DNA of 64,000 nucleotides from assembly GCA_014193115.1 (NCBI GenBank), contig BJHQ01000003.1, positions 252,768 to 316,767 on the forward strand. Direction: 5' to 3'. A program made the translations under genes and the position numbers. This stretch comes from Planctomycetota bacterium (lineage in GTDB: Bacteria; Planctomycetota; UBA11346). The notes under the pieces are model-generated. The model was given only the letters and a program-made list of their open reading frames with translations. It was not told where the DNA came from and did no database searches. Shown piece by piece: positions 36,115 through 49,672 of this stretch (positions are counted from its first letter, which is position 1; each line of letters starts with the position of its first letter).

Positions 36115-37768
36115 CCAGCACGAACGTCTGGGCGGCGACCACACGCAGCAGCATGGTCAGCGGATACACCGCCGCATAGGTCACCGCCGGCCGGTCATTG
36201 CCGGTCGCGGCCTGGGCGAAGGCCAGGGCCGGCGGATCGGTCATCGATCCGGCCAGCAGACCGCCAAGCACCGCGTCGTCCTGGCGCAGGACCAGCCGGG
36301 CGAACAGCCCGACCAGGACGATCGGCACCACCGTGATCGCCACCGCCAGGGCCAGCCAGACCTGGCTCGACCCGCTGGCCAGGGCATCGGCGAAGGATCC
36401 GCCGGCCTTCAAGCCGACGCAGGCCAGGAACAAGGCGATGCCGATCTCGCGCAGCATCAGGTTGGCCGCCGGCGGCAGATAGGTGTTCAGCGGACCCAGC
36501 CGGCCGTGCCACGACAGCACAAGCGCGATCAGCAGCGGCCCGCCGGCCAGGCCGAGCTTGACCGGCGCCGGCAGGCCAGGCAGCGCAATCGGGATGCTGC
36601 CGGCGAACACGCCCAGGGCGATGCCGACGAAGATCGGGGTCAGGCGCGGATGCTCCAGCCGCTGCAATTCGTTGCCCAAGGCGGTTTCCGCCCGGTGCAG
36701 CGCGGTGGCATCGCCGACCACCACCACGGCGTCGCCATAATGCAGATGGATTCCTGGCCCGGCGACGAACTCGATGCCGGCCCGCGACACCCGGGTGATG
36801 GTGGCGCCGCAATGGCCAGGCAGGTCGAGTTCGGCGATGGTGCGGTTGAATGCGGCCGGGCTGGTGACCCGCAGGCGCCGGACATCAAGGGAACCGATGT
36901 CTTTCAGGTGGACCTGGGCGACCTCGCCGACGATCAGGCGCAGACGTTCGAGATCGGCCTTGTGCCCGACCACGTGGATCACGTCGCCCATGGCCAGGAC
37001 CTGGTCGTGGTTCGCGACCACCACCGTGCCGCCGCGCATCAGCCGCGACACCGCGACTGGGCCGCCGGCGAGGGCTATCACCTTGCCCAGGGTCTGACCG
37101 ACCAGACCGGGATTGCGCACCGACAAGTCGAGATCCGTCGCCGACTCCTCGTCGGCTGAGGACGCCGCCACCGCCTCGGTCTTGGCCACCGGCACCAGGC
37201 TGCGGAACAACGCCAGGCAGAGGATCACGCCGATCACTCCGCAGGGGTAGGCGATGGCGTAGCTGATCGCCGCGGCGTCGCCGCCGCCGGCCATCGCCGG
37301 TTGGCCGACCATCGCCTGTTGCGCAGCGGCCAGGCCGGGGGTGTTGGTGACCGCTCCGGAGAGCAGCCCGACCGCTATCGCCGACGGGACCAGCCCGGAC
37401 CAGGCGGCGATGGCGGCGATGCCGGTGCCGAGGGCGACCACCGCCACGGCGAGCAGATTGACCGTCAATCCGTGGCTGCGGATCGACCCGAGGAAGCCCG
37501 GACCGAGCTGCATGCCGATCGCGTAGACGAACAGGACCAGGCCGAAATCCCGCAGGAATTCCAGAGAATGGAGATGCGGATGGTCGCCAGCGCCGCGCCA
37601 CGCCAGATGGCCGTAGAGCAGTCCGGCGAACAGCACCCCCGAAACCCCGATGCCGATGCCGCGCACCGCGATCGCGCCCAGCATCAGGCCGCCGGCGATG
37701 ACCACCGCCAGGACCAGGATGAGTCCGGCGATGCCCTGGCCGTGGGCAAGCGCGAGGACCCAGTCCAT
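36092..37768 (-). CDS. AspT/YidE/YbjL-type antiporter with RCK_C domain
   Basis: A 558-residue transporter with two halves of about five helices around a soluble core. FLRDFGLVLFVYAIGMQLGPGF and MLREIGIALFLACVGLKAGG are the duplicated family signatures. LLSGAVTNTPGLAAAQQA and LLAGSMTDPPALAFAQAA are the repeated substrate-region motifs. The central part holds RCK_C-like nucleotide- or ion-sensing domains (GDVIHVVGHKADLERLRLI, YGDAVVVVGDATALHRAE). AspT exchanges aspartate for alanine; most relatives have unknown substrates. It is adjacent to the aminotransferase gene, 2 bp apart, which would fit amino acid exchange. Confidence 0.88.
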   Translation of the reverse strand: MDWVLALAHGQGIAGLILVLAVVIAGGLMLGAIAVRGIGIGVSGVLFAGLLYGHLAWRGAGDHPHLHSLEFLRDFGLVLFVYAIGMQLGPGFLGSIRSHGLTVNLLAVAVVALGTGIAAIAAWSGLVPSAIAVGLLSGAVTNTPGLAAAQQAMVGQPAMAGGGDAAAISYAIAYPCGVIGVILCLALFRSLVPVAKTEAVAASSADEESATDLDLSVRNPGLVGQTLGKVIALAGGPVAVSRLMRGGTVVVANHDQVLAMGDVIHVVGHKADLERLRLIVGEVAQVHLKDIGSLDVRRLRVTSPAAFNRTIAELDLPGHCGATITRVSRAGIEFVAGPGIHLHYGDAVVVVGDATALHRAETALGNELQRLEHPRLTPIFVGIALGVFAGSIPIALPGLPAPVKLGLAGGPLLIALVLSWHGRLGPLNTYLPPAANLMLREIGIALFLACVGLKAGGSFADALASGSSQVWLALAVAITVVPIVLVGLFARLVLRQDDAVLGGLLAGSMTDPPALAFAQAATGNDRPAVTYAAVYPLTMLLRVVAAQTFVLVSLGPGS

Positions 37769-37770
37769 GG

Positions 37771-38886
37771 TCAGCTTTCCCGGGCCAGTCGCACCAGCAG
37801 GTCGCCGCCGGCCCGCAGGCGGTCATCGGGGACGGTGTAGCAGATCCGGAAATGGCTGGCGCGTTCGCTGAACACCGAGCCAGGGATGATCAGACAGTTG
37901 TTGGCGATGGCCTTGGCCACGAACTGGTCGCCGGTCAGGCCGGCGGGCGCTTCGGCCCACAAATAGAACGCGCCGTCGGGGGGAGCCAGCCGGAAGGTGC
38001 CGGACAGGGCCTCCACCATCAGATCGCGTTTGCGGCGGTAGCTGTCGAGGTACGGCGGCAGGTCCACCGCTGGACAGGCCAGTGCAGCGTACTGGGTGAC
38101 CGAAGGCGCGCAGACGAAGCTGTACTGCTGGACCTTGGTCATCGCTTCGATGACTGGTTTCGGTCCGCAGGCGTAGCCGAGCCGCCAACCGGTCATGCCG
38201 AAGGTCTTGGAGTGCCCCACCAGGACCACGGTGTCGGCGTGGTGGCTGGCGATGGATGGGCACGGTACATAAGCGAAATGGCGGTAGATCTCGTCTGAAA
38301 TCACCGTGATCCCGTGCTTGGCGCAGACCCGGGCGAGGCCTTTCAGGACCGCGTCGGACAGGATCCGGCCAGTGGGATTGGCCGGGCTGTTGAGCAGCAG
38401 CACCCGGGTCCGCGGAGTGATGAGCCGCTCCAACCGATCGGGATCCGGAGCGAAATCGCTGTCATAGGTGTCGAGATATACCGGCGTGCCGCCGAACAGC
38501 CGCACCAGGTGCTTGTACATCACGAAGTACGGATCGGGGATGATGACCTCGTCGCCGTCTTCGACCAAGGCGAGCAAGGCCAGGAACAGCCCGCCGCTGA
38601 CCCCGGAGGTGATCAGCGCCTCGTCACCGGACCAGGTGCGACCGGTGTGGGCGAGCTCCTCGCCCAGGACCTGGGTGCGCAGCTCGGGGATGCCCTGGGT
38701 CTGGGTGTAGTTGTTGCGGTCTTCGGCGATCGCCCGGATCGCCGCCAGCTTGACCTTGGGGTCGACCGGGAAATCGGGCTGGCCGATGGACAGGTTGATC
38801 GGGTCCTTCAGCGATCGCGCGAGATCGAAGATCTTGCGGATGCCGCTGGAGTCGATCCGGCCGACGCGGGCTGCGAGCTTTGGCAT
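37771..38886 (-). CDS. class I/II PLP-dependent aminotransferase (aspartate aminotransferase-like)
   Basis: Start taken at the ATG at 38886 (MPKLAARVGRIDSSGIRKIF), giving 371 aa; the longer frame upstream lacks family similarity. Fold type I motifs are seen: INLSIGQPDFP, LITSGVSGGLFLALLAL, LLNSPANPTGRILS, ISDEIYRHFAY and the PLP Lys227 in GHSKTFGMTGWRLGY, with FRICYTVPDD at the end. The likely activity is 2-oxoglutarate-dependent transamination of aspartate or an aromatic/branched amino acid. It is probably cotranscribed with the AspT-like transporter just downstream. Confidence 0.9.
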   Translation of the reverse strand: MPKLAARVGRIDSSGIRKIFDLARSLKDPINLSIGQPDFPVDPKVKLAAIRAIAEDRNNYTQTQGIPELRTQVLGEELAHTGRTWSGDEALITSGVSGGLFLALLALVEDGDEVIIPDPYFVMYKHLVRLFGGTPVYLDTYDSDFAPDPDRLERLITPRTRVLLLNSPANPTGRILSDAVLKGLARVCAKHGITVISDEIYRHFAYVPCPSIASHHADTVVLVGHSKTFGMTGWRLGYACGPKPVIEAMTKVQQYSFVCAPSVTQYAALACPAVDLPPYLDSYRRKRDLMVEALSGTFRLAPPDGAFYLWAEAPAGLTGDQFVAKAIANNCLIIPGSVFSERASHFRICYTVPDDRLRAGGDLLVRLARES

Positions 38887-38970
38887 GGCTGGTGTCTGGG
38901 GCGGTTCCGCCCCGCGGCAAGCCAGCAGCTGGCTCGACGGCAAGCCGGCACCGGTGATCCGGCCGGCCGA

Positions 38971-41049
38971 TCAGCGCTTGGCGCTGAGCCCCTCCACGGC
39001 GCGGCTGAACGAGGCTTTGACCTTGGGATCGGTCTCGCTGGCCAGCGCCGTCTCCAACGCGGGCAAGGCGGCGGTCCGGCGGTTCTCGACCAGCAGCCCG
39101 GCGACATGGCGGCGGATCGTCGGATCGCCGTCGCTGAGATGGGCGGTCAGGACCTGGAGCGAATCGGGCTCGGCGGTGGCCGACAGGGCGTAGAGCAGCC
39201 GGGCCAGGGGACGGCCTGCGGGCTTCTTGCCGGCGGAGGCGGGATCATGACCGGCGATCGCCTCGCGCAGCAGCACGGCGGTTCCGGGGTCGTCGACCAG
39301 CAGGGTGCGGAGCAGCTCCGCCGCCCACCAGCCGGCATCGTGGCCGGACACCGGCTCGCCGGCGGTCAGGGCCAGGCGCAGCAGCTGCGGGCGTGGGGTC
39401 GCGCCCATCGCGACGATGGCGAAATACAGCTTGTCGCGCTTGACCTCGACCGGCATCGCCGGATCGGCGAGCTTGCTGACCAGCAGCTCGGCGCCTTCGG
39501 CCAGCCCGGTGGCGGCGGTGCCGAACAGGCAGTGGTCGCGGATGTCCTGGGCCAGAGGCGTGGCCAGCAGCCGGCCATAGAACGCGACGCAGCGCGGATC
39601 CTTGAACCGGCTGAGGGCGCGCAGCCCGCCGCTGCGGGTCACCCAGATGTTGCCCTTGGGGGTTTCGAGGGCGGCGATGGCGGCATCGACCGATTCGGTA
39701 TCGCCCATCGCGGCCAATCCGGCGATCGCCGCCACCACCAGGTCGGGTCGGTTTCCGGCCATCATCTCGCGCATCACCGGTGCGGCGGGCGGATAGCGCA
39801 GCCGGCCGCTCGCGGTGGCGGCGGCCATGCGCAGTTCGTCGGCGGCCTCCGCGGCGTTCTTCGCGGCGGTGATCGCCTCGGCCTTGGCGAACAGGGCGAA
39901 GACCGCAGCGCCGTCAGGGCCGTCGCCCTGGGCTCCGACATAGCCGAGAGCCTCGGCCAGGGCCGCCAGCAGGCGCTGGTCGGAATCCTTTGCGCTGTCG
40001 ATCCGGCCGCGCAGGGCCGTTGCCGCGGCCATCCGCCGCACCGGATCGTCGGCCAACTGTTTTGCGGCATCGGGCAGGCCGTTGGCGCCTTGGCGGAGGA
40101 GACCGAGCAGGCCCTCGCGGGTAGCGTCGCTGCGGTCGCCGCGGAGCAGGTCGAGGATCGCCTGGACCTGGCTTCCGGTCGCCGGATCGGCCAAGCGGAC
40201 GAGCAGCGCCGGGCGCACCGCGTCGCGGTTCTTCTTCAGCGTCTCGATCACGACCTGGCGTTCGCGGCCACCGCTGCCGACCAGCGGCACCAGGGCCGAC
40301 AGCGCTTCGGGCGTGCCGATGGCGATCAGCGATTCGGCGGCCGCCTGGCTATGCTGGGCGTCGCCGCCGCCCTTGGTGAGCGGAGCGACGACCAGCGCGG
40401 CGAGGGCCGGGATCGCCTGGACCAGCCGCCCATCGCCGGCCGCGCGGATCGCCGCCAGGCGCAGGGCGCCGGTGGACTTGGCGATGGCCTCGGCCACCGC
40501 CAGCTGGGCGGCCGGATCCGTGGATTTGCCGAAGGCGGTGAGGGCGAGCTGGGCGACGTCTCCGCCTTTGGCCAGGGCGGCGTGGAGGACGGCCAGTCCC
40601 GCTGGGCTGGCAGCGAGCCCGCGCGCCGCCACCAGACGGACGGATTCCTCGCTGTCGGCCAGCAGCTTTTCCAGGACCGGGGCGGCCTTGGCCGGATCGA
40701 GGGCGCCGAGGACCTCGGCCACGTTCAGCCGGACCTTGGCGTCCTTGTCGGTCTGCTTGGCGGCGATGATGTCCCAGGCCGGCAGATCCTTGGCGGCGCC
40801 GAGGGCGAGGATGGCGACGGCGCGCACATCGCCTTCGTGGTCGCGATCAGCCAGGCCGCGCAGTTTGGCGATGACCTGCGGATCGGCGACCTGGTGGTCG
40901 CCCAGCCACGACGCAGCCCGCACCCGCACTTTGACCTCGCCCGACGACAGATCGGCAAGGCGCGAGGCGACGTCGGGATCTTTGGGCTGATCTGGGGCGC
41001 AGCCGACCAGGGCCAGGGTCAGGACGGCGACGAGAGGCAGCTGGCGCAT
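38971..41049 (-). CDS. HEAT-repeat lipoprotein
   Basis: Start taken at the ATG at 41049, because MRQLPLVAVLTLALVGC is a lipoprotein signal with the lipidated Cys17. The longer frame to 41397 is antisense-like sequence. The mature 676 residues are almost entirely HEAT/PBS-lyase-like helical repeats (VKVRVRAASWLGDHQVADP, VRAVAILALGAAKDLPAWDI, RLVAARGLAASPAGLAVLH, IRRHVAGLLVENRRTAALP). Such proteins are protein-protein scaffolds; here it is anchored at a membrane facing the periplasm. It lies downstream of the ExbB/ExbD group in the same direction. Confidence 0.8.
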   Translation of the reverse strand: MRQLPLVAVLTLALVGCAPDQPKDPDVASRLADLSSGEVKVRVRAASWLGDHQVADPQVIAKLRGLADRDHEGDVRAVAILALGAAKDLPAWDIIAAKQTDKDAKVRLNVAEVLGALDPAKAAPVLEKLLADSEESVRLVAARGLAASPAGLAVLHAALAKGGDVAQLALTAFGKSTDPAAQLAVAEAIAKSTGALRLAAIRAAGDGRLVQAIPALAALVVAPLTKGGGDAQHSQAAAESLIAIGTPEALSALVPLVGSGGRERQVVIETLKKNRDAVRPALLVRLADPATGSQVQAILDLLRGDRSDATREGLLGLLRQGANGLPDAAKQLADDPVRRMAAATALRGRIDSAKDSDQRLLAALAEALGYVGAQGDGPDGAAVFALFAKAEAITAAKNAAEAADELRMAAATASGRLRYPPAAPVMREMMAGNRPDLVVAAIAGLAAMGDTESVDAAIAALETPKGNIWVTRSGGLRALSRFKDPRCVAFYGRLLATPLAQDIRDHCLFGTAATGLAEGAELLVSKLADPAMPVEVKRDKLYFAIVAMGATPRPQLLRLALTAGEPVSGHDAGWWAAELLRTLLVDDPGTAVLLREAIAGHDPASAGKKPAGRPLARLLYALSATAEPDSLQVLTAHLSDGDPTIRRHVAGLLVENRRTAALPALETALASETDPKVKASFSRAVEGLSAKR

Positions 41050-41141
41050 GGCTCGCTTCAGGTGGTTGGCAGGCGGATTCCGGGCATTGCTGCGGGGACG
41101 GCGAGGATCGGTGGGCTCGGGCGGCTGTCTACGACTCGGGG

Positions 41142-42572
41142 TTACCCGCCGGCGAGCTTGTGCAGGCCGAGGACCACGGTCATACCGGTGGTGCCGCCGT
41201 TGTTGTCGAGCTTGAGCAGCAGGCGGTTGGTGCCTTTCTTCAAGTCGAGCTGGACGAACTGGTTGGCATCGAACAGCACCCACGGCCGGGCCTCGACCCC
41301 GGAGGTGTAGACCGGATCGCGTTTCCCGTTCAGCCACATCACGCCGTAGTCGTCGCTGGCGACGTTGGCGAACACGGTGCGCGCCTCGTCGCTCCAAAAT
41401 TCCGTATAGAAATACCAGATCATGCGGCGGCCGACGTCGCGGGGTTCCATCCGCACCTTGTCCATCGGGCGGTATTCCCAGCGCAGCGGCTTGTTGTTCA
41501 GCCCGGCATAGGGCTCGCTCAGGTCAATGGTGTGCTCAGGCGGATAGGCATGAGTCAGGCTGGTCTCATCGCGTTGGCCGGTGAGGTAGGGGAACGGCCC
41601 GATCACCCACCAGGTGTCGAGCGCCATCCAATCTGCCGGTCGGCTGGACTCATCGCCGCCCGGGGTCTTGCCCAGCACAACCTTCGCGTCCTTGATCGTC
41701 GACGCGAGGTTGCTCGGCAGCATCTCGCTGAGGCGCAGGGACGGCCCGCGGTAGGCGTTCTCCTCTTTCCAGTTATCGGCGCCGCCGCCGGGGATCGGCA
41801 TCGATGGACCGACTTCGAGATCGGCGATCACCCGGTTGACCACATCGATGATCCGCTGGCAGTTGTTGGCCATGATTTCCGAGGTCTCGCTGGCCAGGGT
41901 CATCTGGCCGCGGAACGCCAGCCACGACTCGCCGGGGGCCACCGGTCCGTTGATCACCGCCAGGTCAAGCGCAGGACGCGACGGACGTTCGACTGCGCAC
42001 AACTTCAGCGAATCGCTCAGCGGTTGGGGCTGGGGAAGATCCTCTGCCCGGGCTTGGCGGACGGTCAGCAGGCTCAGACCCACTGACTTGTACTGCTCAT
42101 AGAGACTGATGACTTGGCGTTCGAGGTCCTGGGTCTTCTGGTACAGCGTCGCGACATCCTGCCGGTCGGCGTCGCCCGCCACCGCCGATAGTTCAAGCGG
42201 CGGAAGACCTTGATCGAGCATCGCCTTGAAATGCGGATTGGCCTCGGCCTTGGTCGCGACCTGCTTCCATTCCCCGGCCCGCATCGCTTCGACTTTGGCG
42301 GAGATCGCCAGGATCTTTTTGCTGCACGTGGCGATCCGCTTGCGGGTCAAGGCGTCGAGGGCGCGGCGCGAGGCCTCCATCTGCCCCGCCGTCGGCGGGC
42401 TGTCGCTCGCCTGCAACCCGCCGAACAGCAATTTCTGCAAATCCGGCGACAACCACAGGGCCACCGCCAGGGCGACATGGACCGCCACCGACAAGGTGAT
42501 CCAGAAGGCCAGCCTGGCCTTGAGCCGCATCGGCCTGACATCGACATAGAGGTCGTCGGGTTGATCGGCCAT
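41142..42572 (-). CDS. membrane-anchored protein with GPFP/PA14-like C-terminal domain, ExbBD-associated
   Basis: A 476-residue protein. It has one N-terminal membrane helix (LAFWITLSVAVHVALAVALWL), which resembles a TonB-type anchor. A helical region of about 130 residues follows (LYQKTQDLERQVISLYEQYK). The C-terminal half has WWVIGPFPYL and VFANVASDDYGVMWLNGK, the signature of carbohydrate/ligand-binding-like jelly-roll domains common in planctomycetes, and it ends with RLLLKLDNNGGTTGM. Its start is 21 bp after the ExbD stop, so it is probably the third component driven by ExbB/ExbD. No TonB C-terminal domain is present. Confidence 0.65.
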   Translation of the reverse strand: MADQPDDLYVDVRPMRLKARLAFWITLSVAVHVALAVALWLSPDLQKLLFGGLQASDSPPTAGQMEASRRALDALTRKRIATCSKKILAISAKVEAMRAGEWKQVATKAEANPHFKAMLDQGLPPLELSAVAGDADRQDVATLYQKTQDLERQVISLYEQYKSVGLSLLTVRQARAEDLPQPQPLSDSLKLCAVERPSRPALDLAVINGPVAPGESWLAFRGQMTLASETSEIMANNCQRIIDVVNRVIADLEVGPSMPIPGGGADNWKEENAYRGPSLRLSEMLPSNLASTIKDAKVVLGKTPGGDESSRPADWMALDTWWVIGPFPYLTGQRDETSLTHAYPPEHTIDLSEPYAGLNNKPLRWEYRPMDKVRMEPRDVGRRMIWYFYTEFWSDEARTVFANVASDDYGVMWLNGKRDPVYTSGVEARPWVLFDANQFVQLDLKKGTNRLLLKLDNNGGTTGMTVVLGLHKLAGG

Positions 42573-42593
42573 GGTCCCGTCCCTCCGGTCCGT

Positions 42594-43046
42594 TCAGCGA
42601 TCGTGGGCGCGGAAGGCGATGTCGCGGAAATCGTTGCTGTGGAGCACGTCGACCACTTCGGCGACCTGATACATGATCACGTTGCGGTCGATGTCGAGGC
42701 GGATGTGCGGCCGCGGCGTGATCTTCTTGGCGCCTTCGAGCACGGTCTTCAATTCGGTCATGCTGACGTGTTCACGGGAGCCGGTCGAATTGCTGCCGAT
42801 GTTGTAATAGGACGCCTTTTTGGCGGGATCGTGGACGAAGGTGATGATGATCTCGTCGGTGCGGAACTTGCCGGTCTGGGCGAAGCTGGACGCGGGCAGG
42901 TCGATGTCCCATTCGCGGATCGGCTTCTTCATGCTGGCAGTGACCAGGAAGAAGATCAGCAGCAGGAAGACCACGTCGACCAGCGGGACGATCATGATCT
43001 CCTCTTCTCCGGGTTCCTCTTCGTCGCGCTTGGAGATGCGGGCCAT
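42594..43046 (-). CDS. exbD: ExbD/TolR-family biopolymer transport protein
   Basis: A 150-residue protein with a charged cytoplasmic start (ARISKRDEEEPGEEE) and a single membrane helix IMIVPLVDVVFLLLIFFLVT. The Asp in PLVDVVF is the conserved proton-pathway residue. A periplasmic ExbD-like domain follows (LDIDRNVIMYQVAEVVDVL). It works with ExbB/TolQ to convert proton-motive force into movement of a periplasm-spanning partner. It overlaps nothing but is 3 bp from exbB. Confidence 0.88.
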   Translation of the reverse strand: MARISKRDEEEPGEEEIMIVPLVDVVFLLLIFFLVTASMKKPIREWDIDLPASSFAQTGKFRTDEIIITFVHDPAKKASYYNIGSNSTGSREHVSMTELKTVLEGAKKITPRPHIRLDIDRNVIMYQVAEVVDVLHSNDFRDIAFRAHDR

Positions 43047-43049
43047 GGC

Positions 43050-43817
43050 TCAGGCCTTCTTCTCGGTCGCTGCGGCGGAACCGGTGGTGGCGCCGGCGGC
43101 GTGGCCGTGGCCCAGGTACCATTCCAGCGACAGGGTGTTGATCTCGGCTTCGAGCTCATCGCCCAGGCGCAGGGCGCGGTTCTTGAAGACGTGGTACATG
43201 AACAGCGACCAGGCGGCGATGATCAGGCCGGTGGCGGCGGTGACCAGGGCTTCGGAGATGTTGTGGGCGAACACCGACGGGTCCCCGGATTCGCCGAGCA
43301 GGCGGAACTTCCGGAAGGCGCCGATCATGCCCAGGATGGTGCCGAACAAGCCGAGCAGCGGAGCCACGGTGGCAATGATGATCAGCGGTTTGCAGGCGCG
43401 TACATGGGGCAGCAGCTCGGCGTTGGCGACGTCGGCGGCCGAGGCCTGGACCTCGTTCTTGGGCAGGCCGCGGTAATTGACCAGGATCAGGATGGCCTTG
43501 CCCAGGGCGCTCTTGGAATCCTTGCAGATTTTGATGATGCCCTCGAAATCCTTGCGATCCCACAGCTCGCGGGCGCGGTTCGACAGGCCGCTTGGGGCCA
43601 GCTTGCCTTTCGACAGGCGGAGGAAGCGTTCGATGGTGTAGGCCAGGGAACCGATCGACAGGGCGCCGAGCGGATACATGGTGATGCCGCCGGCTTTGAC
43701 CATGCTGATGAAATCTTCCCACGTGAATGGCTCTTCACCTGGCTTCGGGGCTTCGCCAGCGGCGATGGCCGCCACGCAACCGAACAGGGCGAGTGCGATG
43801 AAGAAGAATCGGGACAT
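43050..43817 (-). CDS. exbB: ExbB/TolQ/MotA-family proton channel protein
   Basis: Start taken at the ATG at 43817, with a CAGGAG ribosome-binding site 7 bp upstream; the frame open to 44054 is not needed. The product is 255 aa with an N-terminal signal-like hydrophobic segment (RFFFIALALFGCVAAIAAG). Three family helices follow, with LIIIATVAPLLGLFGTILGMI (TM2) and ISEALVTAATGLIIAAWSLF (TM3) carrying the conserved polar Thr residues. It is the first gene of exbB-exbD-anchored partner, possibly with the HEAT lipoprotein. Confidence 0.9.
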   Translation of the reverse strand: MSRFFFIALALFGCVAAIAAGEAPKPGEEPFTWEDFISMVKAGGITMYPLGALSIGSLAYTIERFLRLSKGKLAPSGLSNRARELWDRKDFEGIIKICKDSKSALGKAILILVNYRGLPKNEVQASAADVANAELLPHVRACKPLIIIATVAPLLGLFGTILGMIGAFRKFRLLGESGDPSVFAHNISEALVTAATGLIIAAWSLFMYHVFKNRALRLGDELEAEINTLSLEWYLGHGHAAGATTGSAAATEKKA

Positions 43818-44104
43818 GCGGTGCTCCTGGCCGGCGCGGCTGGCCGGGGTTCGTCCGGCGTTTGTCACTACCGGCCTGCGTGACTGGTCGTTGACTGCGT
43901 GCTGCACGTGCAGCGTCCTGTGCGATGCCACGTGCCGCGCCGGTGGAAGCGAGAGTCCATCAGCTGAGGGAGGGCGGTGGATAGCCATGGGCAGGCATCG
44001 TTGGGATGCGGCGATATACGCGCCCCTCGGCAGGTCATTGGCCTGCGACCGCAATTGATAGCGGGGCTCTGCGCCCTGACCGTCGGTCCGTCAGCTGGCG
44101 AGCA

Positions 44105-48432
<4,328 letters not shown>

Positions 48433-48470
48433 CCAGCGCAGGCGCTGTTCAACCTGAACGCTCGCTTGCG

Positions 48471-48590
48471 GAACCGCCAAGACGCCAAAGCGCCAAGGGG
48501 TGGCGGGTCGGAAGCAGATCCAACCGCAGGCGGTGAGTTGTCCAGCCAGCGGAGCATCTCCTCTGTTTTTCCTTGGCGTCTTGGCGGTTC
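48471..48590 (-). repeat. miniature terminal-inverted-repeat element, copy 1
   Basis: The ends AACCGCCAAGACGCCAA (48472-48488) and its exact reverse complement (48573-48589) bracket about 85 bp. The interior, read on the minus strand, matches the interior of the element at 63500-63620 in several blocks (GAGGAGAT, GCTGGCTGGA, CTCACCG-type and GGATCT). It sits between two convergent genes and carries no ORF of its own. Confidence 0.8.
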
Positions 48591-48610
48591 CCCAGCCTCA
48601 TCCCGGTGCT

Positions 48611-49576
48611 TCAGCGCGCAGGGCCGCCAGCACCCGGCGGTCGGGGCCGGCCGTTCGGGGCGTGGGTCGCGTCGGCCTTCTTCTTGTTGGTCGGAGGCGG
48701 CGCCGGTTGGGCGATGGTCTGCTGGGCCTGCTTCGATTCACGCATCTTCAGCGCCAGCTGCTCGACTTGGGCCGGGGTCATACCGCCGCCCAGGCGGTTG
48801 GCGATCTGGCCGAGGATCAGATCCTTGTCGGGCCGAGCGAGGATCGCGTCGATCTGTTGTGGCGACAGCCAATTGGCCAACTGCTGGGCCTGGGCGAGGT
48901 CGATCTTGCCGCTGGGCAGCTTCGGCGCTCCGGGCGGCCCCTGATCGGGCTGGGCGGCGACGAGCTCGGCGGAAGCCTCAGTGCCCTGGGCCGCACCCAC
49001 CCCGACGACCTGGATATCCTCGCGGCCATCAGGAGCGATGAAGTGGACCACGCTGCCATGATCGACGGAGCGCAAGGTCCAGCCGACCGCGGTGTCGCCC
49101 GGACGCAGGATCTGCGGCGCGGTTTGGCCGGGCATCAGCACCTGGATTTCGGTCAGGCCATTGATCGACAGCACGCCGAACGCCAACGGCCGGGTTCCGG
49201 TGCTGGCGTCGAGGGCCGGCAGTTCGAGCGGCGGAACCGGCGGTGCGATCACCACGATGCCATTGCCTGGCGGCGGCGGCTTCGGCGGCGGTGGCACCAC
49301 TCTGACCGGCTTCTCATTGAGCTTGTTCTTGATCACGATCCGTTCCTGATACGGGACGAACGGATTCTCTTGGTTGACGTTATAGGCTTCGAAAGCGCCG
49401 ATGTCCGGCCGATTGGCGGCGACCAGCTCCACCGGCTTGCCGCCAAGTCGCAATGGCCCGGGCATGCCGGTGGACGGCTCGTAGAATGTCAGTGCAGCGA
49501 TACCGCCGACGAGCAGCAGCCCGCCGACCAGGGCAGCGGGCTGGGCCGCAGCGAGCAGCGTGTCCTGGATCATCAT
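48611..49576 (-). CDS. PilP/GspC-like inner-membrane assembly protein
   Basis: A 321-residue protein with one N-terminal membrane helix (QPAALVGGLLLVGGIAALTFY) and a GGAGAGG site directly upstream. A Pro-rich tether (PPPPKPPPPG) leads to a small beta domain (GVLSINGLTEIQVLMPGQ, RPGDTAVGWTLRSVDHGSVV) like the homology region of PilP/GspC, which links the inner-membrane platform to the secretin. The C-terminal ~110 residues are helical and then Pro/Gly-rich. Its place after PilO-like and PilM-PilN genes fits this role. The call is by context and layout. Confidence 0.65.
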   Translation of the reverse strand: MMIQDTLLAAAQPAALVGGLLLVGGIAALTFYEPSTGMPGPLRLGGKPVELVAANRPDIGAFEAYNVNQENPFVPYQERIVIKNKLNEKPVRVVPPPPKPPPPGNGIVVIAPPVPPLELPALDASTGTRPLAFGVLSINGLTEIQVLMPGQTAPQILRPGDTAVGWTLRSVDHGSVVHFIAPDGREDIQVVGVGAAQGTEASAELVAAQPDQGPPGAPKLPSGKIDLAQAQQLANWLSPQQIDAILARPDKDLILGQIANRLGGGMTPAQVEQLALKMRESKQAQQTIAQPAPPPTNKKKADATHAPNGRPRPPGAGGPAR

Positions 49577-49672
49577 GGCCTCTCCGGGTTCGGGGTCAGC
49601 GGTGTCCGCTATGAACTGGGCGGCGGATCTTGGACTCGCCGTCCGCGGGAAGGTTCCGCCATCCCGCGCACC

